Shown here: positions 55,380 through 64,000 of the stretch, one piece after another
Position numbering within the stretch: position 1 is the first letter of the stretch
Layout: each line of letters begins with the position of its first letter
Assembly: GCF_017487405.1 (NCBI RefSeq)
Contig: NZ_CP062222.1
Coordinates: forward strand, 1,349,001-1,413,000
Direction of reading: 5' to 3'
DNA from: Brevundimonas goettingensis
GTDB lineage: Bacteria > Pseudomonadota > Alphaproteobacteria > Caulobacterales > Caulobacteraceae
DNA length: 64,000 bases
Translations under genes and position numbers: made by a program
Notes under the pieces: model-generated
What the model saw: the letters and a program-made list of their open reading frames with translations, nothing else
Database searches by the model: none
What the model was told of the DNA's origin: nothing

Positions 55380-55865
55380 TCAGGTCGCCGGCTGGTCGAC
55401 CTTGACCACCATGGCCATGAACTCGGCCTCGGCGGCCAGCTTGTCGTCGATGAAGGTCTCGCCGCGGAACTTGTAGGCGTCGCCGCGCGCGCGGGTCACG
55501 ATCACCTTCATCTTCAGCTGGTCGCCCGGCCGCGCGGGCTTGCGGAACCGCACCCCGTCGATCGACATGAACATGATGACCTTGTCCGCCACGGCGACGT
55601 CCATGGTCTTGGACATCAGCAGGGCGCCCGTCTGGGCCATGGCCTCGACGATCAGCACGCCCGGCATGACCGGATCGATCGGGAAATGGCCCGGGAAGAA
55701 GGGCTCGTTGTGGGTGACGTTCTTGATGCCGGTGATCGAGGTCCCCGGCACGAAGTCCTCGGCCTTGTCGACCAGCAGAAAGGGATAGCGGTGCGGCAGC
55801 CGCCGCATCACCTCGGCATAGTCGATCTTGACGTTTTCAGGGGCGGTTTCGGAGCCTTCGCTCAT
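55380..55865 (-). CDS. fabZ: 3-hydroxyacyl-ACP dehydratase
   Basis: A 161-residue hot-dog-fold dehydratase of fatty-acid synthesis. [19 protein letters not shown] contains the catalytic His; [24 protein letters not shown] contains the catalytic Glu. It draws on the same 3-hydroxyacyl-ACP pool that LpxA and LpxD use, so its position between lpxD and lpxA balances membrane phospholipid and lipid A synthesis. Its start overlaps the lpxD stop by four bases. Confidence 0.96.
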   Translation of the reverse strand: MSEGSETAPENVKIDYAEVMRRLPHRYPFLLVDKAEDFVPGTSITGIKNVTHNEPFFPGHFPIDPVMPGVLIVEAMAQTGALLMSKTMDVAVADKVIMFMSIDGVRFRKPARPGDQLKMKVIVTRARGDAYKFRGETFIDDKLAAEAEFMAMVVKVDQPAT

Positions 55866-56881
55866 CCCTCTGATTCCTTCGTACGCTTCTTCGGGGCGAC
55901 CTGTTTGGACACCCAGACCGTTTCGCGCAAGAATTGTCGAAGCGGTTTCGCGGGATAGCCGGACCAGACCTCGCCCGCCGGGATGTTGGCCAGGACCCCG
56001 CCGCCGGCCGCGACCGCCGCCCCGTCGCCGATGGTGATGTGGTCGCCGACCCCCGCCTGGCCGCCGAACATGACGCCGTCGCCGACCGTCACCGAGCCCG
56101 ACAGACCGCTGTGCGCGGCCATCAGGACATTGCGGCCCAGAACGCAGTTGTGGCCGATCATGCAGAGGTTATCGATCTTGGTGTTCTCGCCGATGACGGT
56201 GTCGTCATAGGCGCCCCGGTCGATACAGGTGTTGGCGCCGACCGTGACTCCGTCCTGGATGATCACCCGGCCCAGTTGGGGGATGTCCACCGCCCCGGCC
56301 TTCGACCCGGCGGCGCCGAAGCCCGCCTCGCCGATCCGCGCCCCGGCATAGATCTTCACCCGGTCGCCGATCAGGGTGAAGCCGAGCGTGACGTTGGAGC
56401 CGATGGCGCAGTCGCGGCCGATCTGCACGCCCGGGCCGATGACCGTATTGGCTCCGATCCGTGTGCCCCGGCCGATGCGCGCGCCCTGGCCGATGACCAC
56501 CCCGGGCTCCAGCACGACGCTGTCGTCCTCGCAGGCGTCATCGCGGCTCGACGCAGCGTCCAGCGTCCGGGCGCGGTGCAGCCGCAGGGACGCCCGCGCC
56601 CAGGCCGCCTGGGCCTCGCCGGAGGTGATGACCGCCACGCCCTCGGGAACCGCCTCGACGGCCGAGGCGGGCACGATCACGCAGCCGGCCTTGGTTTCCG
56701 CAAGGGCGGCTGCGAATTTGCGGTCGCCCAGAAACGACACCGCGCCCCGGTCCGCGGAGGACAGGGGCGCGACGGAGGCGATCTCGGTTTCGCCGCCCCG
56801 GACGACCGTCCCGCCGATAATCTCGGCCAGGGCGGTCGCCGTCAGGGACGGCAGGGTCTCGAAGAACCTGGTATCGGGCAT
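55862..56881 (-). CDS. lpxD: UDP-3-O-(3-hydroxyacyl)glucosamine N-acyltransferase
   Basis: A 339-residue acyltransferase adding the second 3-hydroxyacyl chain in lipid A synthesis. An N-terminal UDP-binding domain ([17 protein letters not shown]) is followed by hexapeptide repeats ([30 protein letters not shown] ... [31 protein letters not shown], His active site) and a C-terminal helix. The gene lies 16 bases after the Skp-like gene. Confidence 0.96.
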   Translation of the reverse strand: MPDTRFFETLPSLTATALAEIIGGTVVRGGETEIASVAPLSSADRGAVSFLGDRKFAAALAETKAGCVIVPASAVEAVPEGVAVITSGEAQAAWARASLRLHRARTLDAASSRDDACEDDSVVLEPGVVIGQGARIGRGTRIGANTVIGPGVQIGRDCAIGSNVTLGFTLIGDRVKIYAGARIGEAGFGAAGSKAGAVDIPQLGRVIIQDGVTVGANTCIDRGAYDDTVIGENTKIDNLCMIGHNCVLGRNVLMAAHSGLSGSVTVGDGVMFGGQAGVGDHITIGDGAAVAAGGGVLANIPAGEVWSGYPAKPLRQFLRETVWVSKQVAPKKRTKESEG

Positions 56882-56897
56882 GCGCCCGTTCCCGACC

Positions 56898-57485
56898 TTA
56901 CTGGCCCTGCTGGACCGGAACCGGCATGCGGTTGAAGGTCAGCGTGGGCAGTTGGGCGTTCAGGCGGGTGATGACTTCACCCGTGACGTCCATGGCGGGG
57001 TTCATGATGAAGACGCTCTCGCGGTCCAGCATGATGCCGCAGCCCTTTTCCTGGTAGATGGCGACCAGAATCGGCTCGACGGCGACCGAGATCAGGCGGC
57101 GCTGTTCGCTGAGGGTGTAACGCAGCTCCTCTTCGCGGGTCTGCTGCAGCTGCTGGGCTTCCTGGGCGCGGGCCTGCAGGGCCTGGCGGCGCTGGTTCAT
57201 CTGGTCGGCAGGGATGGTCGCCGCGCCCTGTTGCAGGGCGGTGGCCTCGGTCTGGATGGTGGTGGCGTAGGGCTGCAGCTCGCCCTGGACTTCGTTGGCC
57301 AGCGCGGTCATGCGCGTCTGGACCGACTGGCCGGCGCTCGACTGGGCCAGCATCTGCTGGTTGAAGAACACGCAGACGCCGGGGATCACCGGGCCGGGGT
57401 TTTGCGGGCCGGCGGTCTGGGCCGAGGCGGCCGATGCGGCGAAGAGCGAAGCCAGCGCGACGGCGCCGATAAGCAGGGTTTTCAT
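56898..57485 (-). CDS. OmpH/Skp-family periplasmic chaperone
   Basis: A 195-residue exported protein (signal peptide about residues 1-22, ASA-Q). The mature region contains a coiled-coil core rich in Gln/Glu/Arg ([36 protein letters not shown]) ending in strands that would form the trimer body, as in Skp. It should hold unfolded outer-membrane proteins for BamA, encoded directly upstream in the operon. Length is slightly more than E. coli Skp (161). Confidence 0.9.
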   Translation of the reverse strand: MKTLLIGAVALASLFAASAASAQTAGPQNPGPVIPGVCVFFNQQMLAQSSAGQSVQTRMTALANEVQGELQPYATTIQTEATALQQGAATIPADQMNQRRQALQARAQEAQQLQQTREEELRYTLSEQRRLISVAVEPILVAIYQEKGCGIMLDRESVFIMNPAMDVTGEVITRLNAQLPTLTFNRMPVPVQQGQ

Positions 57486-57522
57486 TTCAGGCCTTTGTGC
57501 GGTCCTTTTGGACCTGCGGTTG

Positions 57523-60021
57523 TCAGAACTGGGTTGAAGTCGAGAAGCGGAAGGATTCCGTACGGTCGTAGTCTTCCTTGGACCAGACCTTGGAAATGTC
57601 GAAGCGGATCGGGCCCATCGGGGACTTCCAGTGGATGCTGACGCCGGAAGCGGCGCGCAGCGACAGGTCGTCGACGATGTTGGTGTCCTGCACCCCGGTC
57701 GAGGTCAGGGTGTAGCGGTCGTCAAGCACGCCCAGGGTGCCCACGTCGGTGAACAGCGAGGTCTTGATGCCGTAGGTGTCGGGCAGGAAGTTGGGCACGG
57801 TCAGTTCAACGGTTCCGACCGCGTAGAAGTTGCCGCCCAGGGCGTCGTTGGTCGACAGGTCGCGCGGACCCATGCCGGCCGTCTCGAAGCCGCGGAAAGT
57901 GTTGCCGCCGCGGAAGAAGCGGTCATTGATGCGCACCGCATCGCCCGACCAGCCGCTGACATAGCCGACCGAACCGTCGATGCTGACGATCCAGGCCGGG
58001 GTGAAGCCGTAGTAGGTGGAGGCCTCGACCTCGGTCTTGACGTAGTTCACGTCGCCGCCGACGCCCGCCAGATCCTGACGGACCGTGCCGTTCCAGCCGC
58101 GCGTCGGACGCACGGGGTCGTTGCGGCGGTCGATCGCCAGCGTATAGCCGACCGAGGAGTTCAGCGAGGCGCCGACCTGTTCGCACAGGGCCCGCGAGCC
58201 GCCGCCGCCGGTGGCGCAATAGCCGGTCGGGACGATGATCTCGTCGTCCTTGATGAAGTAGCGGGTGCTCAGGCGGGTATAGCCGTTAATCGGGTACGAC
58301 AGACGCAGACCCGCGCCGGTCGAGCGATAGTCGAACGACGACTCGTCCTGGAAGTCATAGCGCGAGTGGAACAGGTCGAAGCCGGCGCCGATGTCGCGGC
58401 CCAGGAACTTGGGCTCGGTGAAGCGGAAGTCCAGCTGCTGGCGCAGCGAGCCCCATTCGGCGCGGGCCACGACGTTCTGGCCGCGGCCGCGGAAGTTCCG
58501 CTCGGTGACGCCCAGGTTGACCACGAAGCTGTCGACCGAGGAGAAGCCGGCGCCGACCGAAAGCTCGCCGGTCGGCTGTTCCTCGACCTTGACGTTGACC
58601 ACGGTGCGGTCGGGCGCGGAGCCGCGCACCTCGTCGATGGTCACGTCCTTGAAGAAGCCCAGGGCGCGCAGATTGTTGCGCGAGCGCTCGATCAGGGTGC
58701 GGTTGAAGGCGTCGCCTTCGGTCAGCATCATCTCGCGGCGCACGACCGGGTCGATGGTGCGGGTGTTCCCGACCACATTGATGCGGTCGATATAGACCCG
58801 CTGGCCTTCGGAAATGTTGAAGGTGACGTCGACGGTGTCGGTCTCGGGATTGGCCCGGTAGCTCGGCTTGATGTCGACGAAGGCATAGCCCGCCGAACCG
58901 GCCGCGAAGGTCAGGGCGTCGACCGAGCTTTCGATCTTGTCGCTCTCGTACAGCTGGCCTTCCCGGATCGGGATCAGCAGCTTCAGGAAGTCGGCGTTCA
59001 GGCGGCTGTTTTCGGTGACGACGTTGATCTTGCCAAAATTGTACCGGTCGCCCTCGTCCACCGTCATCGTCAGGCCGAAGGCGTGGTCGTCGGGGACCAG
59101 TTCGGCGACGGCGGAGACGATGCGGAAGTCGTAATAGCCCCGGTTCGTATAGAATTTCCGCAGCTGCTCGCGGTCATAGTCCAGACGGTTGGGGTCGTAG
59201 TTGTCGTTGGAGCTGAACAGCCGGTACCAGGCCGATTCCTTGGTCACCATGACCTCGCGCAGCTCGCCGTCCGAATAGGCGGTGTTGCCCAGGAAGGTGA
59301 TGGCCTGCAGGCCGGTTTCCGGACCCTCGTCGATCTCGAACACGACGTCGACGCGGTTCTGCTCCAGCTGGACCAGCTTGGGCGTCACGGTCGCCGAAAT
59401 GCGGCCCGAGAGGCGGTACAGTTCGATGATCTTGCCGACGTCTTCCTGCACCTTGGCGCGGGTGTAGATGCCACGCGGGGCCAGGGTGACCTCTTCGTTC
59501 AGCTTCTTCTCCGAGAGGGCGCTGTTCCCCTCGAAGGTCACCTGGTTGATGATCGGGTTTTCGACGATCGAGACCACCAGGTCGCCGTTCGGTTGCAGGC
59601 CGATCTGGACGTTGGCGAACAGCTGGGTGCGGTTCAGGGTCCGGACCGCGACGTCCAGCAGGACGGAATCGACCGTGTCGCCGGGCTGGATCGGCAGATA
59701 GGACAGGACCGTGGTCTGGTCGATGCGCTGGTTGCCCTCGACCAGGATGCGGTTGACCACACCCGTCTCGGCCGGACGCGGCGCCGGAGCGGCGGCAGGC
59801 GCGGCCTGGGCCGGAGCCGTCTGAGCGGACGCGGGCGCCGCCGGAGCGGGAGGCGGCGTCTGGGCCGGAGCGGGGGTCGGAGCCGGCGCGGTCTGCGCCA
59901 TGGCGGTTCCGCCCAGCCCGGCGGCGATGACAAGGGTCATCGCACTGCAGAGCGGGGCTCGGAAGCGGGCGGCCATGGCGGCGGGAGCACGTCGGTCGGT
60001 CATCATCATACGGGAAACCAT
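57523..60021 (-). CDS. bamA: Outer-membrane assembly factor BamA
   Basis: About 832 residues, with signal peptide (…AMTLVIAAGLGGTAMA-Q), an unusual Pro/Ala/Gln-rich linker of about 45 residues, five POTRA domains (the first beginning VVNRILVEGNQRIDQTTVLSYL) and a 16-strand beta-barrel. The conserved RGF-type loop is present as FRGGNTFRGFETAGMG, and the C-terminus ends in an aromatic Phe (STSTQF) as expected. It inserts beta-barrel proteins into the outer membrane. The start is uncertain: ATGs at 60021, 60009, 60006, 60003 and 59976 (minus) are all in frame without a clear ribosome-binding site. Confidence 0.95.
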   Translation of the reverse strand: MVSRMMMTDRRAPAAMAARFRAPLCSAMTLVIAAGLGGTAMAQTAPAPTPAPAQTPPPAPAAPASAQTAPAQAAPAAAPAPRPAETGVVNRILVEGNQRIDQTTVLSYLPIQPGDTVDSVLLDVAVRTLNRTQLFANVQIGLQPNGDLVVSIVENPIINQVTFEGNSALSEKKLNEEVTLAPRGIYTRAKVQEDVGKIIELYRLSGRISATVTPKLVQLEQNRVDVVFEIDEGPETGLQAITFLGNTAYSDGELREVMVTKESAWYRLFSSNDNYDPNRLDYDREQLRKFYTNRGYYDFRIVSAVAELVPDDHAFGLTMTVDEGDRYNFGKINVVTENSRLNADFLKLLIPIREGQLYESDKIESSVDALTFAAGSAGYAFVDIKPSYRANPETDTVDVTFNISEGQRVYIDRINVVGNTRTIDPVVRREMMLTEGDAFNRTLIERSRNNLRALGFFKDVTIDEVRGSAPDRTVVNVKVEEQPTGELSVGAGFSSVDSFVVNLGVTERNFRGRGQNVVARAEWGSLRQQLDFRFTEPKFLGRDIGAGFDLFHSRYDFQDESSFDYRSTGAGLRLSYPINGYTRLSTRYFIKDDEIIVPTGYCATGGGGSRALCEQVGASLNSSVGYTLAIDRRNDPVRPTRGWNGTVRQDLAGVGGDVNYVKTEVEASTYYGFTPAWIVSIDGSVGYVSGWSGDAVRINDRFFRGGNTFRGFETAGMGPRDLSTNDALGGNFYAVGTVELTVPNFLPDTYGIKTSLFTDVGTLGVLDDRYTLTSTGVQDTNIVDDLSLRAASGVSIHWKSPMGPIRFDISKVWSKEDYDRTESFRFSTSTQF

Positions 60022-60038
60022 CGGGGGCTGGCGTCGGC

Positions 60039-61256
60039 TCAACTGACGAGCCCGCCGAGGAATTTGAACAGGTTCAGCTTCTGCAAGTCGTTCCAGGTCG
60101 CGAACAACATCAAACCCGCCAGCAAAGCAAGACCGACCCGGTATCCCGCTTCCTGAACCCTGGCCGCCACGGGTTTCTGCGCCACAGCTTCATAGGCGTA
60201 GAATACGAGGTGGCCACCGTCCAGAACCGGGATGGGCATCAGGTTGATGAAGCCGATTCCGATCGAAAGTAAGGCGGCAAGGCTTGCCATGCTCAAGACG
60301 AGATTGATGGCGATGGCGAGCGGATCGGGGTTGGCGGCGATGGCCGCAGTGGTCACCGCGCCAGAGGCCTTGGCGATGCCCAGGGGGCCGCTCAATTGGT
60401 CGCCGGATTCCCGCCCGCTGAAGATGCGTCCGATATAGGTCAGGGTCGTGCCCAGCACGTCCCTGGTCTGCAGAACCCCCTGCCCGACCGCCTCGATCGG
60501 GTTGTAGCGCACATGGCGGGTCTCGCCTCGGGTCGGGGCCAGGATCAGGCCCAGACGACTGACGCTGATCCGACCGGCGACGGGGTCGTTCTCGATGCGG
60601 CGCTCGGGCGTCGCCGTGACCAGCATTTCAGCGCCGTTACGTTCGACGGTGAAGCGAATCGGATCCCCGGCGCTCAGCATGACCTTGGCGGTCACCTCGC
60701 GGGAATCCTTGATCGTGCGGCCGTTGATCTCGGTGATCACGTCTCCGGAGCGGAAGCCGGCGACGGCTGCGGGCGTCCCCGCCCCGACCTCGGCGACCCG
60801 GGCCGGGCTAAAGGTCTTGCCCAGGATCGAGAACATGACCGTGAAGATCAGTATGGCCAGGATGAAGTTCGCCACCGGCCCGCCGGCGGTGATCAGGGCC
60901 CGCTGCCACACGGGCTTGAAATGGAAATAGTCGCGCTCGGCGCCCGGACCGTTCTCGGCGATCACGCGCTGGCGCAGTTCGGCCAGACCGGCCTGGTCAG
61001 GCACGCTGGAGGCGTCCAGATCGCCCGCGAACTTCACATAGCCGCCCAGCGGCATCCAGCCCACGCGCCATTCGACGCCGTGCTTGTCCGTGCGGCTGAA
61101 CAGGGCGCGGCCGAAACCGATGGCGAACCGGTCGATCTTCACCTTGAAGGCGCGCGCGACCCAGTAGTGGCCCAGTTCGTGGATGACGATCACAGGCGTC
61201 AGCACGACCATCACCGACAGGATGGCGATCAGGATCTGCCCAAGACCGTTCAGCAT
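60039..61256 (-). CDS. rseP: RseP-type site-2 (RIP) metalloprotease
   Basis: A 405-residue inner-membrane zinc protease. The HExxH motif is in PVIVIHELGHYWVARAF near residue 25, a single PDZ domain occupies about residues 150-240 (VGAGTPAAVAGFRSGDVITEINGR), and the second active-site motif is NLMPIPVLDGGHL near residue 340. It cleaves transmembrane anti-sigma factors and signal peptide remnants within the membrane. The position between dxr and bamA is typical of alphaproteobacteria and links it to envelope stress signalling. Confidence 0.95.
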   Translation of the reverse strand: MLNGLGQILIAILSVMVVLTPVIVIHELGHYWVARAFKVKIDRFAIGFGRALFSRTDKHGVEWRVGWMPLGGYVKFAGDLDASSVPDQAGLAELRQRVIAENGPGAERDYFHFKPVWQRALITAGGPVANFILAILIFTVMFSILGKTFSPARVAEVGAGTPAAVAGFRSGDVITEINGRTIKDSREVTAKVMLSAGDPIRFTVERNGAEMLVTATPERRIENDPVAGRISVSRLGLILAPTRGETRHVRYNPIEAVGQGVLQTRDVLGTTLTYIGRIFSGRESGDQLSGPLGIAKASGAVTTAAIAANPDPLAIAINLVLSMASLAALLSIGIGFINLMPIPVLDGGHLVFYAYEAVAQKPVAARVQEAGYRVGLALLAGLMLFATWNDLQKLNLFKFLGGLVS

Positions 61257-61318
61257 TCGCGTTTCTTACTCCCCGACCGCCGGAATGGCGGCCCCCCAAA
61301 TCGCCTCAGATCGACATA

Positions 61319-62515
61319 TCAGGCCGCGATGGCCAGTCCGCTGACGATGGTCTCCGCGATCCGCCGAATCTCCGCATCGACGGCCAGGGCCGCGTCGCAG
61401 GCGTCTTCAGACGTGAAATCCATCCCCGAGCGTGTCGCTCGATCGAGGGTTTCGGCGACGACTGCGGCAATATTGAGAAAGGCCAGCCTACGGTCAAGAA
61501 ACGCATAGGCGGCGACCTCATTGGCGGCGTTGAACACCGTCGGGGCCGAACCGCCTGCCGTCAGGGCCTCGCGGGCCAGTTTCAGGGCCGGGAACCGTTC
61601 GTAATCCGGCGCCTCGAACGTCAGCCTGCCCAGGGCGGCCAGGTCCAGCTTGGGCGCCGGCCAGGCCAGCCGGTGCGGCCAGGCCAGGGCGCAGGCGATC
61701 GGCGTCTTCATGTCCGGCGGCCCCATCTGGGCCAGGGTCGAGCCGTCCACGTATTCGACCATCGAATGGATCACCGATTCGGGATGGACCACGACGTCGA
61801 TCTTTTCCACCGGCATAGCGAACAGATAGGCGGCCTCGATGGTCTCGAGACCCTTGTTGGCCATGGTGGCGCTGTCGACCGAAATCTTGGCGCCCATCGA
61901 CCAATTGGGGTGGGCCACGGCCTGTTCGGGCGTCATCCGCGCCATATCGGCCAGCGATGTCTTGCGGAACGGCCCGCCGGACGCCGTCAGGACCAGCTTC
62001 TCGACGCGCTCCGGCGCCTCGGCCGGAAACACCTGGAAGATAGCGGAATGCTCGGAATCGACCGGGATCAGGGTTCCGCCGCTCCGGGCTATGCGCTCGA
62101 TCAGGCGCGGGCCGCAGCAGACCAGGCTTTCCTTGTTGGCGAGGGCGAGCGTCGCCCCCGTACCCGCCGCCGCCCAGGTCGAGCGCAGCCCGGCCGCACC
62201 GACGATCGAGGCCATGATCCAGTCGGCCGGACGCGTCGCCGCCTCGACGACCGCCTGATCCCCCGCCGCGATCTCGATCTCCAGCCCCGACAGGGCGTCG
62301 CGCAGCTCGCCCAGCCGCGCCTCGTCGGCGATCACCACCTGTTTCGGCTTCCAGCGTCGGGCCTGTTCGGCCAACCGGGCGACATTGCCGCCGCCGGTCA
62401 GGACCTCGACCTCGAAGGCGCCGGTTCCGGCCGCCTCGGCCTGATCCATCAGGTCCAGCGTCGAACAGCCGACCGAGCCGGTCGACCCCAGCACGCTGAC
62501 ACGACGCCGTATCAC
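61319..62515 (-). CDS. dxr: 1-deoxy-D-xylulose 5-phosphate reductoisomerase
   Basis: A 398-residue enzyme of the MEP isoprenoid pathway. It starts at GTG (complement of 62513-62515), overlapping the cdsA stop. [18 protein letters not shown] binds [31 protein letters not shown] and [10 protein letters not shown] are the conserved catalytic and substrate loops, followed by [23 protein letters not shown]. It converts DXP to MEP, ultimately feeding undecaprenyl-phosphate made by UppS. Confidence 0.96.
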   Translation of the reverse strand: MIRRRVSVLGSTGSVGCSTLDLMDQAEAAGTGAFEVEVLTGGGNVARLAEQARRWKPKQVVIADEARLGELRDALSGLEIEIAAGDQAVVEAATRPADWIMASIVGAAGLRSTWAAAGTGATLALANKESLVCCGPRLIERIARSGGTLIPVDSEHSAIFQVFPAEAPERVEKLVLTASGGPFRKTSLADMARMTPEQAVAHPNWSMGAKISVDSATMANKGLETIEAAYLFAMPVEKIDVVVHPESVIHSMVEYVDGSTLAQMGPPDMKTPIACALAWPHRLAWPAPKLDLAALGRLTFEAPDYERFPALKLAREALTAGGSAPTVFNAANEVAAYAFLDRRLAFLNIAAVVAETLDRATRSGMDFTSEDACDAALAVDAEIRRIAETIVSGLAIAA

Positions 62516-63330
62516 GCGGCCCGCTCCAGAAGGATCACCAGCCAGCGGCCCAGGGCCACCACCACGACCGCGAACATCAGGCCGTCGACCCGGTCCATCA
62601 GCCCGCCGTGCCCGGGGATCAGATTGCCTGCGTCCTTGACCCCGAAGCGCCGCTTCAAGCCCGATTCCCAAAGGTCGCCCGCCATGGTCGCCAGCGCCGC
62701 CGCCAGACCCAGAACCGCGCCCCATAAGATGTTCAGCCGGCCCATCTCAAGCCAATGCGCCATCCCGGCGCCGGCGATCATCCCCGCCGCCAGCCCGCCG
62801 ATGAAGCCGGACCAGGTCTTGTTGGGCGAAAAGCGGGGCCACAATTTCGGCCCGCCCACGGCGCTGCCGACCAGATAGGCCAGGATGTCCGAGGCCCAGG
62901 CCACGGCGAAGACCAGAACCGTCCAGTTCAGCCCTATCGGCGAATGGTCGTCCCTCAGCCAGATCAGCAGAACCGCCGGCCAGCCCAGATAGAGGACGCC
63001 ATAGGCCGCGTTCAACGCCTCCTGCCCCCGGCTGCGCGCGAATACGCCCGCGGCCCCGGCTCCGAAGACCAGCAGCACAAGGGCCAGCGACAGCTGCCCG
63101 ACATGGGCCGTCACGACCGCCGCGAAGAGGCCCAGGGCCACCGCCCCGGTCATCATCCGCCAGGCGCCGGGCGCGCTCATCATCGCCCATTCGACGGCCA
63201 GCAGGGCGCAGGCGATCAGGATCAGGGCAAGGAACCACACGCCCCCGGCCCAGGTGGCCAGAACGGCGGCGGGCGCCAGCACGACGGCTGACGCGGCGCG
63301 AATGCCTATGTCCCCAACCTTGAGCGCCAT
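62512..63330 (-). CDS. cdsA: Phosphatidate cytidylyltransferase
   Basis: A 272-residue polytopic membrane enzyme, starting [14 protein letters not shown], with seven or eight hydrophobic helices. The family signature is complete near the C-terminus: [16 protein letters not shown], then [16 protein letters not shown]. It makes CDP-diacylglycerol from phosphatidate and CTP, the branch point of phospholipid synthesis. The ATG overlaps the uppS stop by one base and the stop overlaps the dxr start. Confidence 0.95.
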   Translation of the reverse strand: MALKVGDIGIRAASAVVLAPAAVLATWAGGVWFLALILIACALLAVEWAMMSAPGAWRMMTGAVALGLFAAVVTAHVGQLSLALVLLVFGAGAAGVFARSRGQEALNAAYGVLYLGWPAVLLIWLRDDHSPIGLNWTVLVFAVAWASDILAYLVGSAVGGPKLWPRFSPNKTWSGFIGGLAAGMIAGAGMAHWLEMGRLNILWGAVLGLAAALATMAGDLWESGLKRRFGVKDAGNLIPGHGGLMDRVDGLMFAVVVVALGRWLVILLERAA

Positions 63331-64000
63331 CAGCCCGTCGCGAGCGCCGGTTGCGGCATCAGTCCGCCGAAACGGCGATCCCGGTTGCGGTATTGCTCGA
63401 CTGCCTCGCCCAGCGGGCCGGCGCCGTAGTCGGGCCAGAGCACGTTCTGGAACACCATTTCCGCGTAGGCGGCTTCCCACAGCAGGAAGTTCGACAGCCG
63501 CTGCTCGCCCGAGGTGCGCACGATCAGATCGACGGGCGGTCCCCCCGCGGTCGAAAGGCCGGCGCTCAGGGCCGCCTCGTCCAGCGGCCCCGTGGCCTCC
63601 CCGGCCAGGATCTTGTCGATATGGCGCTGGGCGGCGTCGACGATGTCGGCCTGACCGCCGTAGTTGAAGGCGACCTGCAGCAGGAAGCGGCTGTTGTGGG
63701 CCGTCTGGGCCTCGGCCCGGTCCACGATGGCGGCGATGTCGGCCGGCAGCCCCGTCCGACGGCCCAGAACCCGCACCCGCACGCCTTCGCGCGCCAGACG
63801 GTTCAGGTCGCTGGCCACATAGGACCGCACCAGACCCATCAGGTCCGACACTTCCTCGGCCGGCCGGCGCCAGTTCTCGGTCGAGAAGCCGAACACGGTC
63901 AGGCATTCCACCCCGAAAGACGGCGCGGCCTGGACGGTGCGTTTCAGGGCCTGGACCCCCTCGCGGTGGCCCATGGCGCGGGGAAGGCCCCGGGCCTGCG
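63330..64000 (-). CDS. uppS: Undecaprenyl diphosphate synthase, C-terminal part (5' end outside window)
   Basis: The visible 223 residues begin within ARGLPRAMGHREGV at the right edge and continue through TVFGFSTENWRRPAEEV, VAFNYGGQADIVDAAQ, and LIVRTSGEQRLSNFLLWEAAYAEMVF, the signature of cis-prenyltransferases. The catalytic Asp at the N-terminus lies beyond the window. The enzyme makes the C55 lipid carrier used for peptidoglycan and other envelope glycans. It is the first visible gene of the minus-strand operon running down to lpxB. Confidence 0.95.
   Translation of the reverse strand, partial: QARGLPRAMGHREGVQALKRTVQAAPSFGVECLTVFGFSTENWRRPAEEVSDLMGLVRSYVASDLNRLAREGVRVRVLGRRTGLPADIAAIVDRAEAQTAHNSRFLLQVAFNYGGQADIVDAAQRHIDKILAGEATGPLDEAALSAGLSTAGGPPVDLIVRTSGEQRLSNFLLWEAAYAEMVFQNVLWPDYGAGPLGEAVEQYRNRDRRFGGLMPQPALATG

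Noticed and set aside
57631..60156. Long plus-strand open frame of 841 codons opposite bamA
   Set aside because: It mirrors bamA exactly, has no recognisable domain, and is rich in Arg/Gly/Asp/Val as expected of the antisense of high-GC coding DNA.

Overview
The window is high-GC chromosomal DNA, densely coding, with long opposite-strand shadow frames. Gene content and order point to an alphaproteobacterium of the Caulobacterales, most likely Brevundimonas or a close relative. The pointers are: a pyruvate dehydrogenase E1-beta that carries its own lipoyl domain and shares an operon with a DUF5076 gene; lexA preceded by GAAC-N7-GAAC and GTTC-N7-GTTC boxes; the block uppS-cdsA-dxr-rseP-bamA-skp-lpxD-fabZ-lpxA-lpxI-lpxB; and a bacterial GH47 mannosidase, a rare family with a characterised member from Caulobacter sp. 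K31. The genus is an inference, since no rRNA is present.

Layout: 1-2.4 kb holds the end of lipA, a small membrane protein, a RatA/COQ10-type gene and an LhgO-like FAD oxidoreductase. 2.5-4.8 kb holds rpmF, a lipoprotein and eno. 5.1-11.5 kb is an ftsB-like gene followed by the pyruvate dehydrogenase operon (pdhA, pdhB, DUF5076 gene, pdhC, a glutathione peroxidase, lpdA), closed by a perfect 33-bp inverted repeat. 11.7-17.1 kb has a DUF4861 protein, a DUF3606 protein, the minus-strand run rlpA-holB-tatD-MBL hydrolase, and tRNA-Ser(UGA). 17.1-21.9 kb is a CzcA/CzcB-type metal efflux unit with a Cys/His-rich small secreted protein. 22-31.1 kb is an accessory stretch: an enoyl-CoA hydratase-family gene, then an exported degradative set (M28 peptidase, amidohydrolase, GH92 and GH47 alpha-mannosidases) interrupted by a DUF559 endonuclease-like gene flanked by inverted palindromic repeats. 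31.3-38.4 kb returns to core genes (small membrane protein, pyrG, secG, tpiA, ppiD-like, trpE). 38.4-41.8 kb is an ankyrin lipoprotein and two tiny membrane proteins separating trpE from trpG. 41.9-50.4 kb holds trpG-trpD-trpC, lexA, comEC, gltX and gltA. 50.4-52.6 kb holds a YdbC-type aldo/keto reductase and a lipoprotein. 52.6-64 kb is one long minus-strand envelope operon for lipid A, outer-membrane assembly, isoprenoid and phospholipid precursors, ending in a truncated uppS.

The best lead is the DUF559 cassette at 29.1-29.7 kb. Inward-pointing copies of a 64-70 nt palindromic repeat bracket the gene, the inner edge of one copy encodes the last codons and stop of the gene, and a gene-less pair of the same repeats in the same orientation sits between trpC and lexA. 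This looks like a mobile or domesticated repeat-plus-nuclease unit with a non-autonomous derivative. All functional statements come from reading the sequence and from family knowledge; no search was run.
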